Positions 34,307 to 45,164 are shown, counted from the stretch's first letter. The stretch is DNA of 64,000 bases from a bacterium (GCA_015075175.1 JABTUV010000013.1:61355-125354); one strand, 5' to 3'. Notes: generated by a model not told the origin, from the letters alone. A program made the numbers and translations.

Positions 34307-37300
34307 CTACTCGCTGGCCTGGAAGCGGAAGGTGGGCGCGCTCTGGCCCAGGTCGCTACGCAGGAACTGCGCCTCTTTGGACGGATCCACCCCGCCCGCG
34401 CCCGGCGACGCCAACAGGCTCGCCCGCACAAAGACCGTGCCCGAATGCCCCGCCAAAAGCTGCGAAAGATTGGCGTTCACGTCGTTGTTCTTGAAGCCGT
34501 TGGGCTGGCCGATGGTCAGGAGCGTGCCGACGGTCGTCCAGCTCGCGCCGTCGCGGCTCACCGCCAACGTGAGGTCGCCGTTGCTCGTGGGCGCCGTCAA
34601 TCGCGCCTCCAGTTGCGCCGTCTTGATGGCGAACTCGACCGGAATGGCAAAGACCACCGAGCCTTCCAGACCGGCCAACAGCGGGGCAAAGAAACGCTGA
34701 TTGTCCAGCCGCGTCAGGTCGGCGTTCTCATAGCTGACCGCCATGCCCGCAATCACAGCAGGCTGGAACGGGCGCTGCAACCCCGGCGCCGGGATGCCCG
34801 CACTGAACAGGTTGAAGGCGACCTCCATGCGCCGCGGCGGGTTGGTCGGCGTTACGGTCGGCGTATGCGTGGGGGTACTCGTGGGCGGACGGGTACTGGT
34901 GGAAGTCGGCGTGCCCGTATCCGTCGGCGTGGGCGTAAGGGTAAACGTCGGCGTATCCGTCGGCGTGGGGGTAGGGGTGCGCGTCAGGGTGGCCGTGGGC
35001 GTGGGCGTGGCCGTGTTTTCCGGCTGCAACCCCACCATGATCTCCTGGAAGGTCATATCCACGCGCGGCACAATGCTGCGCACGCGAATCTTGTACGCCT
35101 TCCCATCGCGCGTCAGGATGGCGAACACGTCGCCGATGCGCGCGTCCAGCGGGAAGACGGTGTATTGCGACGGCGGCGGCGCGGGCTGCTCGTTGAAGGC
35201 CGTCGCGGGCAGCTGCAAGGCGCCCGTGAAGCGCGCGTGCAGCTGCGCGAATCCCGGCTGCACGAACACCAGCACGAAATCGTCCTCTCCGCTGCCGTTG
35301 GCGGGCGCGGGAACCATCCCACCCAGATCCTGATTGGCGGAGAAGTCCCAACCCAGGTTGCCGTTGGTCTGCCAGTTGGTAATGCGGTGCGCGCCGGCCA
35401 TGGGACGATCCAGCGCATCCAGGAGGCTGCCGCGGCGCGCCAGCGTGCGCCGAAACATGGGCCAGTAAGGCTCCAACAGCGGAGTTCCGCCGTGGAACTG
35501 AGAGATGAAGAAGGAGAGCGCGCCCTCGCCGAGGACCCCGCCCTCCCCGTAGAGCGCCAAGTCGCCCACCTTGCCCGCGCCCGCGCTCTTCCAGGCGTGC
35601 GACATGATGAAAAGATCGCGGCTGTCGACCTGGCCGTCGCCGTTCAGGTCGGCGACCGAACCGGATACCGGCGCGGGCGCCAGCCCCGCCAGATCGTAGA
35701 GATAGAGGCGTCCGCCCAGGCGCGCCTCATCATAGACGCCGAAGCCCAGCTCCAGAAAGCCGTCGCCGTCCACGTCACCCAGAACCGGCGTGCAGCGGAT
35801 GCCGTTGTCCAGGCCGTCATGCCGGCTGGTATCGATCGGGAACCCGACGACCGGCGAGCCGTCGATCTCGAATCCGTAAACCTTGCCGTCGTCGCAGCCG
35901 ACCACGATCTCGGGCGCGCCGTCGCCGTCCACGTCGCCGAGTACGGGCGACGAGAAGATTTCTCCGCCCAGTTGGATGGGCCAGCCGGGCAGGTAGACGG
36001 CGACGTTCTCCGTATCGCTGGGAGGCAGCGCCAGGGACAGGACGTGCAGAAGGCCCGAATCGCTGCCCACGATGATGTCCAGTTTGCCGTCGCCGTCCAG
36101 GTCGGCCAGCGTGGGCGAGGAGTCGATGTCGGCGTCGCCGGTCGGAGCGGCCAGACGGCTGATGGGCCGCCGGCCCGCGGTACTGGCGGGCGCCGTCTGC
36201 AACACGGGAATGCGCGCCAGCAACCGGCCGATGTGGTCGAGCACGTACAGCCGTCCGTCGGACGAGCCGACCACGATCTCGGGCCGGCCGTCGCCGGCCA
36301 CGTCGCCGATGGCGGGTGAGGAGACGATGGTGTCGCCGGTCACTACCCGAGCGCGCTCTGCGCCGTTGTCGTCGATCAGGTAGATCAGACCGTCGTACCC
36401 GGCGGCGACCACTTCATCACGGCCGTCGCCGTCCAGGTCGGCCAGGGCGGGTGAGGACCGCATGGGCAAAAGCCCGGCGGTCGCTGAGAACGGCCAGCCC
36501 GCGACCAGGCTGCCGTCGATGTTATGGGCATACACCTTGCCGTCCTCGCAGGTGAAGACCATCTCGCGATCCGAATCGCCGTCAAGTTCTCCCACCGCGA
36601 CCGTGGAGTAAACGTCGGCGCCGACGCGGATGAGGCGCAAGAAGTTGGCCTGTTGCGCGGGCGTCGTTCCCGCCTTGGCATCTGGAGTGCGGCTGCTTGC
36701 TGCCGCCTCGGGGGCGAAGCTGGCGAAGCCGCCGCGATCGTCGCTTCTGTCCACGACCGAGAAGGCGACCTCGGGCGCCCACTCCGCCCCGGCCGCCTGC
36801 CAGCCGGGCGCGGCCTTGCTGGGACCGGGCGCATTCACCTTCACGATGTGCAAAGCGTCGCTGTCCGACCCGAAGATGAGTTCGGGCCGGCCGTCGCCGT
36901 CCACGTCGGCCAACGTGGGGGAAGAAATGATCGGGAGAGGCCGCGTGGCCCCGCCGACCACGCCGTTGACGCCCGCCAGCCGTCCCTGGCTGTCCGCGCC
37001 CAGCGCCGGGCGGCCGTCCGCCTTGAAGGCGTAAATGTTGCCATCGAAGCTGCCGATCACCAGTTCGTTCACGCCGTCATGGTCCACGTCGCCGATGAGC
37101 GGCGAAGAGCGGTGCGAGCCGCCGGTCAGCTTGGGCCAGCCGGCGACCAGTTGCGGAGCCACGCCCGCGGGAGGCGGCGTGACGATCGGCGTTTCGCTGC
37201 GCGTGGGCGTCGGGGTGCGCGTGGGGGTGGGTGTGTTGGTATCCACCGGCGTGGTGGGGCTGGGCGTGGGCGTGAAGGTGGGCGTATTCACGCCCGGCGT

Positions 37301-38567
37301 CACGGTTACCAGTTGCAGGGGCGGCACGACCACGGAGAGTTGCGCGGTCGCGGCGTCAGGTCCGGCGCCGACCGGCTGGGAGGACACCTCCAACTGGAAG
37401 GGATAAACGCCGCGGGCCGAGACATCGGGATAGTAATACAGCGAACCGGCGCCCGCGCTGTTGGGCGCGACCTGATTCAAAGCCACGGTCGGCGCGGAAG
37501 GCAACACGTTGCCATCGTCGTCGGTCGGGCGCAGGAGCGAGGGCAAAACGAGGCGCCCGGAAAAGTCGCGGGCGGCCGCGCCGCGGTTGAACACGGCGAA
37601 TGCGGCGGGCACGGCGGGATAGGGCATCCAGACGGCCAAGACGCCCGCGGTTGGAGGGCCGAGAGTGATGGGGAAAAGATTCTTCGGCGTGACGACGACC
37701 GCGGTCCAACTCTCCCCTGCGCCGGCGATCAGCTCCTGGCTGCCCGGACCGAAATAGAAGCTCATCTGAGCCGTCTCGCCCGGTCCCAGGACGACGGGCC
37801 TGTTGGACACCGACACCGCGCCGTTGTCGATGGCGCCCTCTCCAATCTGCGGCGGCGCGATCGAAGGCGACTGCACCAGCGTGTTGTAGTCCGCCAGCGC
37901 CAGGTACTCGGGAGGCTGATTGACAAATGACAGACCCATGGCCGACACGCCGACGGACCCTTCCTCCAGGAAGGCGTCCATGGCCAGAAAGGCGCCGACC
38001 ATGCCCTCGCCCAGGCCGACCTCGCGCGGCGTGTTGAACACCTGGCCGTTTTCGGTCAGCAGCGTGGGGGTGTCGTCCTCGGCCAGCAAGAGGTCGAACA
38101 CCATCTGCCCGGCGATACTGTGCGGGACGTTGTCCACGTTGGTCGCCGACAGCGTCACTTGGATCATGGAATCGCCCGCGAAGAAGGGATTGGGGATGAT
38201 GGTCCAAGCCAGGAACACCTGCAGCTGGGGCAGCTCCTGCAGGGTGTAAATCAAGAACTTGCCGCCCTCGTTGGTAGGCGCGGCGACCACGCTGCCGAAC
38301 GGCTGCAGTCGGTTGGTGTGGAGGACCCCGTCCACGGTGATGGCGAAATAGCCAGGCGGCCCCCCGCCGCCCGAGGGATGGTGAGTCGTAAGTCGCCTCG
38401 CCGGCGTGCTGGCGTATCGCGAAGGCCCAGTGCCCGTCCACAAGGCATCGAATCTGTTCATTCTCGATGCAGACCAGTTGGGCCGGAGCGGACCGCCCCA
38501 GGAGAGAGACGAGGCAAAGGGCGAGCGCAAGCCCCAGGGGTTTATGAATGAGTGGATTCGGCCGCAT
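34307..38567 (-). CDS. Giant secreted FG-GAP/VCBS-repeat protein with dockerin-like module (one frameshift near the start)
   Basis: The start MRPNPLIHKPLGLALALCLVSLLGRSAPAQ is a signal peptide at 38567. A one-base slip in a C run near 38368 moves to the main frame (34307-38530). About 400 residues of unknown beta-rich sequence follow, then a TPTPT linker and six or more FG-GAP/VCBS repeats (SSPLIGDVDHDGVNELVIGS, SSPTLADVDGDGRPELIFGS). Next come a dockerin-like EF-hand ADLNGDGQVDSRDLFIMSHAW, a second long TPTPT linker and a C-terminal beta domain. The propeller of FG-GAP repeats resembles integrin-like adhesion or calcium-binding surface proteins. It overlaps the upstream cyclase stop by 26 bp. 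Confidence 0.82.
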
Positions 38568-40671
38568 AGCTGGGCTCCTTTACGTCCAAAATTTCATATA
38601 CGTCCACGGGCTGCTGGCGGCCCTTGACCACCAGCGGCGGCTTCTTGTGCGCGATCACTTCGTCGGCGACGTGCTGATAGGTGTACTGGCTGATCAGCAC
38701 GCCGTCCACGGGGGCGTTGGACTCCAGTCGGCTGGCCAGGTTGACGGCGTCGCCGATGACGGAGTACTCCAGGCGCTTGATGCTGCCGATGTTGCCGGCG
38801 ACGACTTCTCCGGTATTGACGCCGATCCTCATGCGCAGCATGGGCAGGCTGCGCTCGCGGTAGTGCTCTTGGAGTTGGCGCATCTTCTTCTGCATCTCGA
38901 CCGCGCAACGCACCGCGCGGCGCGGCGCCTCGTCCCGGCTGCCGTACGGCCGGGGCGCCCCGAACACCAGCATCATGGCGTCCCCGATGTACTTGTCCAA
39001 CATGCCTCCGTGCTTGAACACGATCTCCACCATCTCGGTGAAGTATTCGTTCAAGAGTTGCACCACGCCCGCCGGCGGCATGGCCTCCGAGAGCGAGGTA
39101 AATCCCTTGATGTCGGTGAAGAGGATGGTCACCTCGCGGCTGGCGCCGCCCAGCGCCAACGCCTCCGGGTCGGCGATCAGCTCCTCCATCACCTCTTTGT
39201 TGACAATCCGCGAGAAGACGCTCTTGATGGCGGCTTTCTCGCGTTGCTCGCCCACGTAGGCGACCAGGGCCGAGCCTACATAGGCGACCATGCCGGACGC
39301 CAGGGGATGGAACAGGTCCACCCACAGCCGCCCGTAAACGAACGTCCAATAGGCGCCGGCGGCGTACAGCGTCAGCGTCAAAAGCACCAGCGCGGCGTAG
39401 CGGCTGCCGCGCTGCGTCACCCCCAGCGCCCCCACGAGGAGCCCGAGGGCGAGGATGGCCGCCAGGTCCATCCAGCCCGGCGCCGCCCGCAAGAAGCGCC
39501 GATCCAACAGGTTTTGCACCGCGGTCGCGACCGTGCCGACCATCGGATAGGCCCCCGCCAGCGGCATGGGGCGGATGTCGGTACTGGCGGTCGCGGTCAC
39601 GCCGAGGAGCGCGATGCGGTTGCGCAACTCGGAGAGCAGCGCCACCGCGCCGAACACCTCGTCCGGCGTGATCTCCGCCTCCTCCAGCCGGTTGCCGACT
39701 TCCCGCAAATAAGCCGGCTCCCGCAAGCGGCCGGCGTCGATCTCCAGGTCTCGGATCGCCGCCAGCGTTCCATCGCCAGGTAGAAGTCGGCTATGGAAAC
39801 AGCCAAGTAGCGCCTCACCTCCGCGTCGTAGTGGTTCAACAACATGCGCCCGTGCCGGATCGTGGGCGCAAGCACGTCACCGCCAGGCGCGCGGGATACG
39901 CAGATGCCGCGGAACACCACCTGGATGGCGCGGAAGTCCCGCCCAGCCGATGGTATCGCCAGGGCACGGGCGGGGACGGTGGGTAATCCCGTCCGCACTG
40001 CATGACCAGCGGCACGCCAGTTTTCCATCCTCGTCAGGGGGGATGACGGTGAATCCACCCCATCCGCCAGCTCCGCAGAAGAGGAGCGCGAGAGCGCGTC
40101 CAAGCTGTCCAGGGCGTCGCCGGCGCGCGTATCCGCGCAGGAGTCCAACCGGAAGCTCGGTAGAGGGGCGAAGCTGACCCGGAACCCTCCGCCTGGGCCG
40201 TGCCCGGCGCGTAGCGGTTGGCCAGGCGCTCGGCGGCCGCCGCCCGCTCGCTGGCGCTGTAGACGCGCGCGCGCTCCGACTGCAGCGCCGAAGCCAAAAA
40301 CACCGCTCCCGGCCCCGCGATCACCTCCGCAAATTGGGCGTCCTGCTCGGCCTCGTAGTTCTGGCCCTCGGCGAAAATGATGTCGAAGGCTACCGCGGCC
40401 GCGCCCGCCTGGAACGCTTCACCAGCCCAAAGGCCCTGGGCGTCCCGCCCACTGCCAGGCTGCGCCAGATGGCCGACATGTCGTGCAGCGTGCCGTCGTC
40501 CACCGCCAGGATGGCCAGGTCCGGCTTTCGCCCGCCGCCTCGCCCGCAGCCTCATGCGCAGATCGTACAGCGTCAGCTCATAAGTGCGAAAGAACCCCGC
40601 CTCCCGCCGCCGCCCATGCGATTCCCGCTACGAGGCCCAGCGCCAACGCGCTCCAGTGGCGTCAGGTGCAT
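38542..40671 (-). CDS. CHASE2-like membrane adenylate/guanylate cyclase (5' half frameshifted)
   Basis: The intact frame 38542-39726 holds three membrane helices (LAAILALGLLVGALGV, YAALVLLTLTLYAAGAYW, ASGMVAYVGSALVAYV). A class III cyclase domain follows: VTILFTDIKGFTSLSEAM with metal-binding aspartate, DKYIGDAMMLVFG and INTGEV-like GVNTGEVVAGNIGS plus YSVIGDAVNLASRLE. Upstream, in other frames, are TYELTLYDLRMRLR and AAAVAFDIIFAEG..DAQFAEVI, matching an extracellular CHASE2 sensor. The gene probably starts near the ATG at 40669-40671, giving about 700 residues, with several slips between 39.75 and 40.6 kb. CHASE2 cyclases make cAMP in response to an external signal. Confidence 0.82.
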
Positions 40672-40689
40672 CCTCCCTTGCGTCGCTCC

Positions 40690-40885
40690 ACGTCGGTAGT
40701 CACCTCTCCGGGAGAGGTCGCCCTCGCAACGCGGGCGGGTGAGAACGGCGCCTCCCGACGACCCCTCGCCCGCAAGACTGGCACCAGATGCACCTTCCCC
40801 TCACCCGTGCGTGCGCCCGCCGCGGCGGACGAACGACCTCTCCCCCTGGGAGAGGTGAGGAGCGCAGCACGCTGCGCAACTACGC
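40690..40885. repeat. Repeat-filled gap: CCTCTCC...GGAGAGG palindromes and a GCACGCTGCGC-family copy
   Basis: It contains CTCCGGGAGAGG near 40710 and CCTCTCCCCCTGGGAGAGG near 40840, and ends in GCAGCACGCTGCGCAACTAC (40865-40884). I see no gene in this stretch between the cyclase start and the outer-membrane protein stop. Confidence 0.6.
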
Positions 40886-40887
40886 CC

Positions 40888-42060
40888 TTACCACTCCCAG
40901 CGCAGCGTCATCCAAACGAGGTTCTCGTCGTACTCGCTGGAGTAGTCGTTGGAACTGTTGGTCAAAAAACTGTAATCCAGCGCCACGTTCAACCGCTCGA
41001 TGAAATTCCGCGACAGCCCCGCGTTGATGTACCACTGCTCGTCCTCGCGCACCCCGTCGTCCGCCAGCGTGGGCACCTTGGGATCCAGCACCTTCTGGGC
41101 GACCTGATGGTCGTAGTCGCGCCAGCGGAAATGCGTATAGAGCTTTCCCTGAAGCCCCTCCCAGAAGTGGAAGTTGCGCAGGAGTACCGCGCTGATCTGA
41201 TGCTCGTCGTATTGATAGAACTCGCCGTTGCTGTCGTTGATCTCAAAGTCGTAGCCGAGCCGGCCGGCGGTGTCCTCGCTCCAGGCGTGCGTGAGGGCGG
41301 CGCGCAGATGCACGCGGTCGTCCTCGCGGTCGGATCCGCCCTTGCGCGCACCGTGCTCGTCCAGTGGGTCCTGGTCGTAATCGCGATTGATCCAATTGAT
41401 CCCCAGGTCCGTGCGCCAGTAGCTCTGCGCCGGCCAGACGTGCTGCCAGACCAGGTCCGTCTCCGGCCCCTGGTAGTCATGAAACGGCGAGTCGCCCAGC
41501 GGTTCATAATCGCGCCAATGGTACGTGAATCGCCCCTTCAGCGTGTCGTTGTCGTCGATTTTCCAGTCCAGGCCGGTGAAGGGACTGTAATTCCAGTAAT
41601 CGGTGAGCAGATATTCGGCGCCGGGAAGATAATTCTGCTTGGCGCCGTCAAAACCGACCCTCCACAACCACGCCTCGGAGAGGTTCAGCTCGTTGGCCAC
41701 GTTGAGATCGTGATGCTCGGTGTTCTCGTCGTCCTCGTCGGTGTAGAACTCGGCCAGATATTGGTAGCGCATGCGCACGCGCCAGTGGTCGTTGACGGTG
41801 TAGGTCGCGCGGGAACCGAACAGCGCCTCCCAGATGACGTCGTCGATTTCGGCGTCGCCGACGTGGGAGAGCTTGCGCGCCTCCACCTCCGCGCCGTCCG
41901 CGCCCAGCAGGATGTTGTCGGAATAGCTGAGCCGGAACTGAAGGTAGGGCGTCCAGTCCCACTCGCCCGCGGAAGCGGTCGCGCCGAGGGAGAGGAGAAG
42001 GGCGAAGACGATCCCCGAAAGGAGCGCCGCCCGGTCAATCGCAGCCGCGTGTTGCTTCAT
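40888..42060 (-). CDS. Outer-membrane beta-barrel protein
   Basis: 390 residues from MKQHAAAIDRAALLSG. A signal peptide (GIVFALLLSLGATASA) is followed by alternating aromatic strands: WDWTPYLQFRLSYSDNILLG, YTVNDHWRVRMRYQYLAEFY, LKGRFTYHWRDYEPLG, LQGKLYTHFRWRDYDHQ and a terminal NLVWMTLRWEW, with the aromatic C-terminus typical of barrel insertion. Acidic turns (DEDDENTEHHD) are frequent. It resembles the uncharacterised barrels annotated as capsular or outer-membrane beta-barrel proteins. It follows the FecR gene on the same strand; the pair could form a surface-sensing or polysaccharide-export unit. Confidence 0.75.
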   Translation of the reverse strand: MKQHAAAIDRAALLSGIVFALLLSLGATASAGEWDWTPYLQFRLSYSDNILLGADGAEVEARKLSHVGDAEIDDVIWEALFGSRATYTVNDHWRVRMRYQYLAEFYTDEDDENTEHHDLNVANELNLSEAWLWRVGFDGAKQNYLPGAEYLLTDYWNYSPFTGLDWKIDDNDTLKGRFTYHWRDYEPLGDSPFHDYQGPETDLVWQHVWPAQSYWRTDLGINWINRDYDQDPLDEHGARKGGSDREDDRVHLRAALTHAWSEDTAGRLGYDFEINDSNGEFYQYDEHQISAVLLRNFHFWEGLQGKLYTHFRWRDYDHQVAQKVLDPKVPTLADDGVREDEQWYINAGLSRNFIERLNVALDYSFLTNSSNDYSSEYDENLVWMTLRWEW

Positions 42061-42107
42061 GCTTGTGCCCCCTGTGAAGCTGTGATCTGTTCCTTCCACG
42101 GGGGTGG

Positions 42108-42150
42108 GTCAGGCATTCCTGCCTGACTCACGGGCGGTCATGCCCGTGCC
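42108..42150. repeat. Double hairpin between the FecR-domain and barrel genes
   Basis: Two perfect stems: GTCAGGCATTCCTGCCTGAC (8-bp stem, 4-base loop) and CACGGGCGGTCATGCCCGTG (7-bp stem). It could be a terminator or an attenuator between two co-oriented genes. No T-run follows, so classic intrinsic termination is doubtful. Confidence 0.55.
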
Positions 42151-42171
42151 ACCCGATTCTTTTCCCCACGT

Positions 42172-43039
42172 TCAGAAGCGATCGTCGTCGTCATCGTCCA
42201 CCCGCTGGCGGACGGCGCCGCGCACGTCGCTGCTGCCGACGGTCTCGTCGATCTGCTGGATGATCTCCTGCACGCGGTCAGCCGACCTGGCCGACCTGCT
42301 CGACCACGCCGCCCTCAACGCCGGGCGCGGCGCCGGTCTCCGCCGCCGCCATCTCGAACGACTCGAACGACTCCTCCAGGTTTTGCACCTCGGTCGGCGG
42401 CGCGCTTTCCACCGCGCCCGCTCCCAACTGGTCGATGGCCATCATTTTCTCGTTGTCCAGCACCCCCACTTCTCGCCCCATGCGGTCCAGGACGGCGACC
42501 ACGCCCTCCAGCACCACCACGGTTGTGGCGAAGTCGCCCCGGCGGCGCGGAGGCCGGTCGCTGTAGCGCACCACGAAGCGGGTACCGCGAACCGCCGCGG
42601 TCGCCGTCGGTGTGCGCACTTCGTAACGGTCGCCGCGCTTCTTGAGGGCCTTGACGGCCGAGAAAACCTCACCTTCCTTCAGGTCCAGGCGGGTCACGTT
42701 GCCGGCTCGGCGCGCCAGCTTGCGCAGCTCGGCCAACTCCAGCGTGGTCTCCGCCGAAACCGCCACGATGCGCTCGTTGCCCAGGTCGATTTTGGCGGTC
42801 GAGTCGCGCCCGCAGCGTATCCAGTCCCGTTCCTCCAGGCGCTGTTTTTCAGCCGCGGGCCGATAACTGTTCCCGCCGTCGCGGCTGATCTCGACCACGC
42901 CGGTCTTTTCCACCAAGCGGGCCTGCTCCGCCGACCCCGGCGGTTGCGGTTGGGCCCAAGCGCCCGCGGCCACCAGCAGCCAGACCCATCCGATGAGGCC
43001 GATCCGTCCCAATGAGGGAAAGCGATTTCGGCGTGCCAT
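42172..43039 (-). CDS. FecR-domain periplasmic protein (C-terminal frameshift)
   Basis: Start ATG six bases after AGGAGG; a signal peptide (LGRIGLIGWVWLLVAAGAWAQ) follows. The FecR domain reads AEKQRLEERDWIRCGRDSTAKIDLGNERIVAVSAETTLEL, then FSAVKALKKRGDRYEVRTPTATAAVRGTRFVV, the usual signature. The first frame stops at 42278. A one-base slip there opens ADRVQEIIQQIDETVGSSDV and VRQRVDDDDDDRF to a stop at 42172, which looks like the true C-terminus. No anti-sigma membrane helix is present, so this is the secreted FecR type often paired with barrels or cyclases. Confidence 0.82.
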
Positions 43040-43222
43040 GAGCATCCTCCTGGTGCGTGTTTCTCGGATTTGAAAACGGGGACAAGAAAAAAAAGCGGGC
43101 CAAGCTTGTCTCGGCGATTCGGGATCAAGACACATGTGCACTACCCCCTGCCTGTCCGGCGACCCCGGCCCGAGTCGCAGAGGCAGGTCGAAATCAAAAC
43201 GAAAATCCCCTTGACAACGCGA

Positions 43223-43252
43223 CTTATATCACTCGGGCGGGCCGCCTGTCAA
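43223..43252 (-). promoter_or_regulatory. Sigma-70-like promoter upstream of the FecR-domain gene
   Basis: On the minus strand the -35 is a perfect TTGACA (43247-43252), the spacer 18 bp and the -10 TATAAG (43223-43228). The leader to the FecR start is about 175 bp long. Confidence 0.6.
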
Positions 43253-43266
43253 GCCGCGACACAACC

Positions 43267-43516
43267 CGTAACGGCGACTTTTAGGCGCAGCTCGTGTCGG
43301 CATCTTGCCGACCCTTGCAGCCCACCACCGGGGACGAGACGTCCCCGAGACCGGCGACAAGATGTCGCCGTTACGGCTGGCGCGCGTGGCGACAGGTTCG
43401 TAACGGCGACTTTAAGTCGCCGGTCGTTCGGCATCTTGCCGACACGCAGCCGACCATCGGGGACGAGACGTCCCCGAGACCGGCGACAAGATGTCGCCGT
43501 TACGGCTGGCGCGCGT
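43267..43516. repeat. Tandem duplication of a multi-hairpin repeat overlapping the coaX 3' end
   Basis: Two copies of about 120 bp (43267-43388 and 43399-43516) each carry TCGGCATCTTGCCGA, GGGGACGAGACGTCCCC and GGCGACAAGATGTCGCC stems, then TTACGGCTGGCGCGCGT. In the second copy that last block is the coaX C-terminus and stop, so a piece of gene end was duplicated. A further GGCGACTTTAAGTCGCC stem lies at 43405-43421. Confidence 0.82.
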
Positions 43517-44273
43517 GCAGCCGCTGGTAAATCAGCCGCAGGCCCTTGTGCACCAGGTGCGGATCGACCACGTCGATGCCCTCGCAGTCTTGCGCGATCA
43601 GCTCCGCCCAGCCGCCGGTCGCGATCACCTTGGGCGCGTCGCCAAGTTCGCGCGCGATGCGGCGCGACAGGCCCTCAATCGCGCCCACCGTCCCGTAGTA
43701 GATGCCTGACTCCATGGCGTTGATGGTGTTTCTGCCGATGGCCACGTGGGGCCGCTCGATGCGCACCTTGGGCAGCTTGGCGGTGCTTTCGGCCAGGACG
43801 CGGGTGGCCGGCTCGATGCCGGGGGCGATGGCGCCGCCTAGAAAGTCCCCCTTGCGATCCACCACGTCCCAGGTGGTAGCCGTGCCCAGATCGACCACGA
43901 CCACGGGAGCGCCGTAGAGTTCGCGTGCGGCAAAGGCGTTCACGATCCGGTCCGCGCCCACCTCGAAGGGACGATCGAGCCGGATTTCCATTAGGTTGAG
44001 GTGGCGCGGCGACAGCATCTGCGGCGCCATGCCCAGGTTGGTGAGCGCGCGGTGCACGTTGACGCCGATGGGCGGAACCACGCTGATGAACACGGCCGCC
44101 TGAATGCGGGCCGAGTTGAGAAAGTACGCGAACAGCACCTCCCACTCGTCCGCGGTGCGCTCGCGGGAGGACGAGAGAGTGAAATACCTCTCGATGCGCT
44201 CGCCCGCAAACACGGCGCCGCCGGTCTGCGTGTTGCCGATATCCACGGTGAGAAGATGCAAGTCGGGGTCCAT
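43500..44273 (-). CDS. coaX: Type III pantothenate kinase
   Basis: 257 residues of the CoaX family, which phosphorylates pantothenate in the first step of coenzyme A synthesis. The N-terminal phosphate motif LLTVDIGNTQTGGAVF, the FISVVPPIG strand, the substrate block FEVGADRIVNAFAA and the second motif VVVVDLGTATTWDVVD are all present. GGAIAPGIEPATRVLAESTAKLP and VIATGGWAELI follow. It is upstream of nothing obvious on its strand and follows mqnD by about 50 bp. Its final codons belong to the multi-hairpin repeat. Confidence 0.94.
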   Translation of the reverse strand: MDPDLHLLTVDIGNTQTGGAVFAGERIERYFTLSSSRERTADEWEVLFAYFLNSARIQAAVFISVVPPIGVNVHRALTNLGMAPQMLSPRHLNLMEIRLDRPFEVGADRIVNAFAARELYGAPVVVVDLGTATTWDVVDRKGDFLGGAIAPGIEPATRVLAESTAKLPKVRIERPHVAIGRNTINAMESGIYYGTVGAIEGLSRRIARELGDAPKVIATGGWAELIAQDCEGIDVVDPHLVHKGLRLIYQRLHARQP

Positions 44274-44321
44274 GGCGCCTTGGGATGCTGCGGAGAGACC
44301 GTTCGGTGCGCGGTGCGCACC

Positions 44322-45164
44322 CTACCTCTCGCGCGCGTATTCTACTCGTACCTCCTCGCGAATCAACCCCGCCGCGAAGGCGCGCGACAAGAGTTCCTCG
44401 ACCGCCCTCCGTCCGCGCGGGCCGTAATCGACTGTGAAGTCGTTTACGTACATGCCGACGAACCGATCCGCCAGCTGGTGGTCCAGCCCGCGTCCGAAGC
44501 CCAGCGCATAGGCGACGGCCTCCCGCCGATGCGCCAGGCTGTACTGGATGCTCTCGCGCAGAACGCGCGCCACGCGCCCGATCAGTTCCTCGCCCAGGTC
44601 CCGCCGAACGGCGTTCACGCCCAGGGGCAGCGGCAATCCTCCCGTCGTCTCATACCACCACTGCCCCAGTTCCAGGCACAGCGCCAGGCCGTGCTTTTCA
44701 TACGTGAGCTGTCCCTCGTGAATCAGAAGACCCGCCGGGACCCGGCCCGAAGCGACCGCCTCGGGGATGGCGTCAAACGGCATGACCTCGTAGTCAAAGC
44801 GCCCGATCGCCAGGTTGAGCACGAGAAAGGCCGTCGTCATGGTTCCCGGCACGGCGATCTTCACCTGCGGCAGCCGATCGATGGGAATCTCCTCCCGGGC
44901 GACGACCATGGGGCCGTAGTTGTCACCGATGGAGGCGCCGGAGCAGAGGAGCGCGTACTTGTCCCGCACGTAGGCGTAGGCGTGCAGCGAAACCGCCGTG
45001 ATGTCCAGCGCGCCCCGCATGGCGCGGCGGTTCAGCGTCTCGATGTCGGCGAGGACATGCTGGAAACGCAAGTCGCCCGTGTCCAGCTTGTCCTTGGCCA
45101 AAGCGTAGAACATGAAGGCATCGTCGGGATCGGGACTGTGCCCCAAAGTCAGCGTGCGCGTCAT
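44322..45164 (-). CDS. mqnD: 1,4-dihydroxy-6-naphthoate synthase (futalosine menaquinone pathway)
   Basis: 280 residues starting MTRTLTLGHSPDPDDAFMFYALA, the conserved MqnD N-terminus. DIETLNRRAMRGALDITAVSLHAYAYV and SGASIGDNYGPMVVA follow, then PLPLGVNAVRRDLG. MqnD converts cyclic dehypoxanthine futalosine to 1,4-dihydroxy-6-naphthoate, so the organism probably makes menaquinone by this route; other mqn genes are outside the window. The ATG overlaps the mgtE stop (ATGA), so the long upstream open frame is not coding. Confidence 0.93.
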   Translation of the reverse strand: MTRTLTLGHSPDPDDAFMFYALAKDKLDTGDLRFQHVLADIETLNRRAMRGALDITAVSLHAYAYVRDKYALLCSGASIGDNYGPMVVAREEIPIDRLPQVKIAVPGTMTTAFLVLNLAIGRFDYEVMPFDAIPEAVASGRVPAGLLIHEGQLTYEKHGLALCLELGQWWYETTGGLPLPLGVNAVRRDLGEELIGRVARVLRESIQYSLAHRREAVAYALGFGRGLDHQLADRFVGMYVNDFTVDYGPRGRRAVEELLSRAFAAGLIREEVRVEYARER

